A stretch of 7,224 nt of DNA. It comes from Alphaproteobacteria bacterium. GTDB taxonomy: Bacteria > Pseudomonadota > Alphaproteobacteria > Sphingomonadales > Sphingomonadaceae. The stretch's first letter is position 1; the number at the start of each line of letters is the position of its first letter. The translations under genes and the position numbers were made by a program. Shown here one piece after another: positions 5,271 to 7,224 of the stretch. The notes below the pieces were generated by a model that saw only the letters and a program-made list of their open reading frames with translations, had not been told where the DNA came from and searched no databases. Location of the stretch: NCBI GenBank assembly GCA_018828205.1, contig JAHJWA010000262.1, forward strand, positions 1 to 7,224. Reading direction: 5' to 3'.

Positions 5271-6794
5271 TTACGCCACCGATCCGACCTGGATGAACTC
5301 GACCGCGAGCAGCAGGATGCACACCCCGCCAAGCGCCCCGGTACCGGCGGCGAACTGTTTGAAACGCTTGCGCGCATGCGCCTCGCGCGCCTTGGTCATC
5401 GACCGCGAGATCGTGCCGACCACCGGCAGGTCGAGCGCGCGCTCGAGCCGGTCGGCGGTGGTGAAGGCGGATTTGAGCTGGCCCAGCACGAAGGCCGTGC
5501 CCGCGCCCGCCGCGAGCCCGACGAACAGCACCCCGATCAGCAGCAGCGGCCGGTTGGGCGCGGCGGGCTTGCGCGGGATCGTCGGGCGTTCGACCACATC
5601 GAACTGGAAGGCGCTGCGCTCGGTCTGGACCTGGCCGCGCAGCCGCATTTCCTCGCGATCGCGCAGCAGTTCGTCATATTTGGTCTTGAGCACCTCGTAG
5701 TCGCGCGAGATGCGGTTGGCTTCGGCTGCGACCTCGGGCTCCTGCGCCTGCGACGCGATCATCCCCGACATATCCGCCTGCAGCGCAGCCTTGCGCGCGG
5801 TCAGCGCCTGGACATTGGCCTGCCGCTCGGCGCGGATCGAGATCAGCGAAGTATAGGCCGGGTTGGGCTGGCCATAGGCGCCATCGCCCTCACTCGCCGC
5901 CTGGCGTTCGAGCAGTCCAATCTGGCGCTGGGTCGACTGGATATCGGGATGGCTGTCGGTGAGCCCGCGCGAACGCATCGCGGCGAGCTGCGACTGCGCC
6001 TGGATCAGCGCGCCGCGCGCGCCGCCGCCGCCCGAGCCGGGCATCTGGATGCTGCGCGGGGTGCCGGCGATCTGGCCGTTGATGGCGGCGAGCGCGCTTT
6101 GCGCCGCGGCGATATCGCCGTCGACGCCGCGCATTTCGGTGCGCAGCGTCTGCAGCCGGGTCGAGACCGTGCCGGTTCCGCCGATCAATTCGGGATATTG
6201 CGCCTCGAAAGCCAGCCGGCGCTGTTCGGCCGCCTCGAGCTCCTGCTTGCGCTCCTCGAGCTGGCGATCGAGGAACACCAGCGTATCGGCGACCTCGCCG
6301 CGATTGCCCGAGATGTTTTCCTCGCGGAAGATGTCGAGCAGCTTCTCGACCACGTCCTGAGAGAGCGCGGCGTTTTCAGCGTCGCTCAGATCGCTCTTGC
6401 CGATGGTCGCGCTGACTTCGAACAGGTTCTCCTGCTCGCCCTTGACGATGACGTTTTCGATCAGGCTGGTCACCGCCCCCTGAAGCTCGGAATCGGTGGT
6501 GATGTCCTCGCCCAGCTTGGTGGCGCGGACGACCTTTTCGAGATTGGTCGGGCTGGCCAGCGTCTGGCGCACGCGGACCAATTGCTTGGCCCCGTCGCCC
6601 GATATCTCGAGCTGCTGCGAGAGCGCATCGTCGACCTGGACATAGATCTTCGCGCGGCTTTCGTAGCTGTTGGGGATCAGCGCCACCACCAGCCAGCCGA
6701 GCACGCAGACGCCCCAGGCCACCCCCAGCGCGATCCAGCGCCGGTTCCAGACCTGATAGAGCGCCGCGCGCAGTTCCTCGAAGACCTCGTTCAT
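5271..6794 (-). CDS. XrtA-system polysaccharide chain-length determinant (Wzz/GNVR family)
   Basis: This 507-residue inner-membrane co-polymerase sets exopolysaccharide chain length and works with the kinase encoded next. The order is: cytoplasmic head (1-19), membrane segment 1 (about 20-41), Wzz domain (SYESRAKIYV from residue 43), long periplasmic coiled coils (about 170-240 and 320-390), the motif LTDSHPDIQ (278-286) common in this family, and a proline-rich segment PTIPRKPAAPNRP (404-416). Membrane segment 2 follows (about 417-438), then a cytoplasmic loop (about 440-481) and a third hydrophobic segment (about 482-500). A glycine-rich stretch (254-258) lies between the coiled coils. The start chosen is the ATG giving MNEVFEELRA, because the 22 residues that could precede it overlap the upstream gene and look like out-of-frame sequence; AAGG precedes this ATG at 10 bases. 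The size and the third hydrophobic segment fit the PEP-CTERM-locus chain-length family (TIGR03007 type) better than classical Wzz. No kinase domain is fused. Confidence 0.93.
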   Translation of the reverse strand: MNEVFEELRAALYQVWNRRWIALGVAWGVCVLGWLVVALIPNSYESRAKIYVQVDDALSQQLEISGDGAKQLVRVRQTLASPTNLEKVVRATKLGEDITTDSELQGAVTSLIENVIVKGEQENLFEVSATIGKSDLSDAENAALSQDVVEKLLDIFREENISGNRGEVADTLVFLDRQLEERKQELEAAEQRRLAFEAQYPELIGGTGTVSTRLQTLRTEMRGVDGDIAAAQSALAAINGQIAGTPRSIQMPGSGGGGARGALIQAQSQLAAMRSRGLTDSHPDIQSTQRQIGLLERQAASEGDGAYGQPNPAYTSLISIRAERQANVQALTARKAALQADMSGMIASQAQEPEVAAEANRISRDYEVLKTKYDELLRDREEMRLRGQVQTERSAFQFDVVERPTIPRKPAAPNRPLLLIGVLFVGLAAGAGTAFVLGQLKSAFTTADRLERALDLPVVGTISRSMTKAREAHARKRFKQFAAGTGALGGVCILLLAVEFIQVGSVA

Positions 6795-6804
6795 CGCAGG
6801 CGCG

Positions 6805-6809
6805 CCTTC
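6805..6809 (-). promoter_or_regulatory. Ribosome binding site of the chain-length gene
   Basis: GAAGG on the minus strand overlaps the last two bases of the export gene's TGA stop, and its end lies 10 bases before the ATG at 6792-6794. It supports the shorter start (MNEVFEELRA) over the upstream ATGs inside the export gene. Confidence 0.6.
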
Positions 6810-7224
6810 AGAAGACCGACTCGGGGATGATGATGACATCCCCGGCGCGCAGCATGACATTGGCCTCGCTGTCGCCGCGACGCAGCAGATCGGTCAGCCG
6901 CAGCGAATATTCGACCTGGCGCCCGGCCTGCTTGTCGAAGCGGATCAGCTTGGCGCGGTTGCCGGCGGCGAAATCATTGAGCCCGCCGACCGCGATCATC
7001 GCGTCGAGCACCGTCATGTTGGCGCGGTAGGGGATCGAGGCGGGCTGTTCGGTGGCGCCGACGATGCGGACCTGCTGGCTGAAGGTGCCCGCGAATTCGT
7101 TGACGATCACCGAGACCAGCGGATCCTCGATATATTGCGAGAGCTGGAGGCGGATATCCTCCTCGAGCATCGAGGGGGTCTTGCCGACCGCGGGCATGTC
7201 CTTGACCAGCGGGATGGTGATCCG
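6808..7224 (-). CDS. Polysaccharide export (OPX/Wza-like) protein, C-terminal part
   Basis: This is the last 138 residues of an outer-membrane polysaccharide export protein; the start lies beyond the window and the frame is open to the last base. Such periplasmic proteins guide the finished exopolysaccharide from the inner-membrane co-polymerase to the outer membrane. The visible part begins in the Poly_export domain (ITIPLVKDMPAVGKTP, residues 2-17, followed by a helix and the strand VSVIV at 37-41). It continues into one SLBB domain (about residues 49-130, with VRIVGA at 52-57, the TVLDAMIAVGGL helix at 71-82 and AGDVIIIPE at 127-135). It stops with PESVF, so there is no C-terminal amphipathic helix like the one that forms the Wza pore. 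The stop is TGA, and the chain-length gene follows after 13 bases. The family call is firm. Assignment to the XrtA-associated subfamily rests mainly on the neighbours. Confidence 0.9.
   Translation of the reverse strand, partial: RITIPLVKDMPAVGKTPSMLEEDIRLQLSQYIEDPLVSVIVNEFAGTFSQQVRIVGATEQPASIPYRANMTVLDAMIAVGGLNDFAAGNRAKLIRFDKQAGRQVEYSLRLTDLLRRGDSEANVMLRAGDVIIIPESVF

Noticed and set aside
4887..6830. A 647-codon open frame on the plus strand opposite the kinase and chain-length genes.
   Set aside because: It spans two well-supported genes and their junction on the other strand, and has no motif or credible start context. It is a compositional artefact.

Overview
The window is a gene-dense stretch of a GC-rich genome. 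All seven genes lie on the minus strand, so transcription runs from the high coordinates to the low ones. The set, order and protein sequences match the exopolysaccharide biosynthesis and export module that accompanies the PEP-CTERM/exosortase A (XrtA) system of Gram-negative bacteria. GC richness, the genes' style (GTG/TTG starts, 4-base overlaps) and protein wording suggest an alphaproteobacterium, most likely a sphingomonad or Erythrobacter relative. The host assignment is inference; the locus type is well supported.

Layout in transcription order: (1) the 3' part of a polysaccharide export (OPX/Wza-like) protein, cut by the window end (6808-7224); (2) a Wzz-like chain-length determinant with three predicted membrane segments (5271-6794); (3) a BY-kinase-like P-loop tyrosine autokinase (4160-5257, GTG start); (4) an outer-membrane beta-barrel protein with a signal peptide (2490-4163); (5) an ExeA/GspA-like AAA ATPase with a coiled-coil tail (1281-2474); (6) a polysaccharide deacetylase with the C-terminal DUF3473-type region (357-1244, TTG start); (7) the 5' part of a FemAB/GNAT-like protein (1-360, GTG start), cut by the other window end. 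Gaps are 36 bases or less and two junctions are 4-base stop/start overlaps, so this is a single operon. No promoter, intrinsic terminator, RNA gene, mobile element or CRISPR array was seen, and no gene-free stretch reaches 300 bases.

How the genes probably work together: the chain-length protein and the separate kinase form a split Wzc-like co-polymerase in the inner membrane, which controls polymer length through tyrosine phosphorylation. The OPX protein spans the periplasm. The beta-barrel may be the outer-membrane pore, because the OPX fragment ends without the Wza membrane helix. The deacetylase modifies the glycan, the ATPase supplies an energy-dependent or assembly function of unknown detail, and the FemAB-like protein may add an aminoacyl or acyl group. 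The exosortase, glycosyltransferases and PEP-CTERM substrates are not in the window and would be expected in the flanks.

Most worth a second look: the pairing of a helix-less OPX with an operon-encoded beta-barrel, the kinase-type linker kept in the chain-length protein, the long disordered kinase head with an in-frame tandem repeat, the coiled-coil tail on the ATPase, and a hairpin over the ATPase stop codon just before the TTG-started deacetylase. The system is a recognised type; nothing in the window is a clearly new one.
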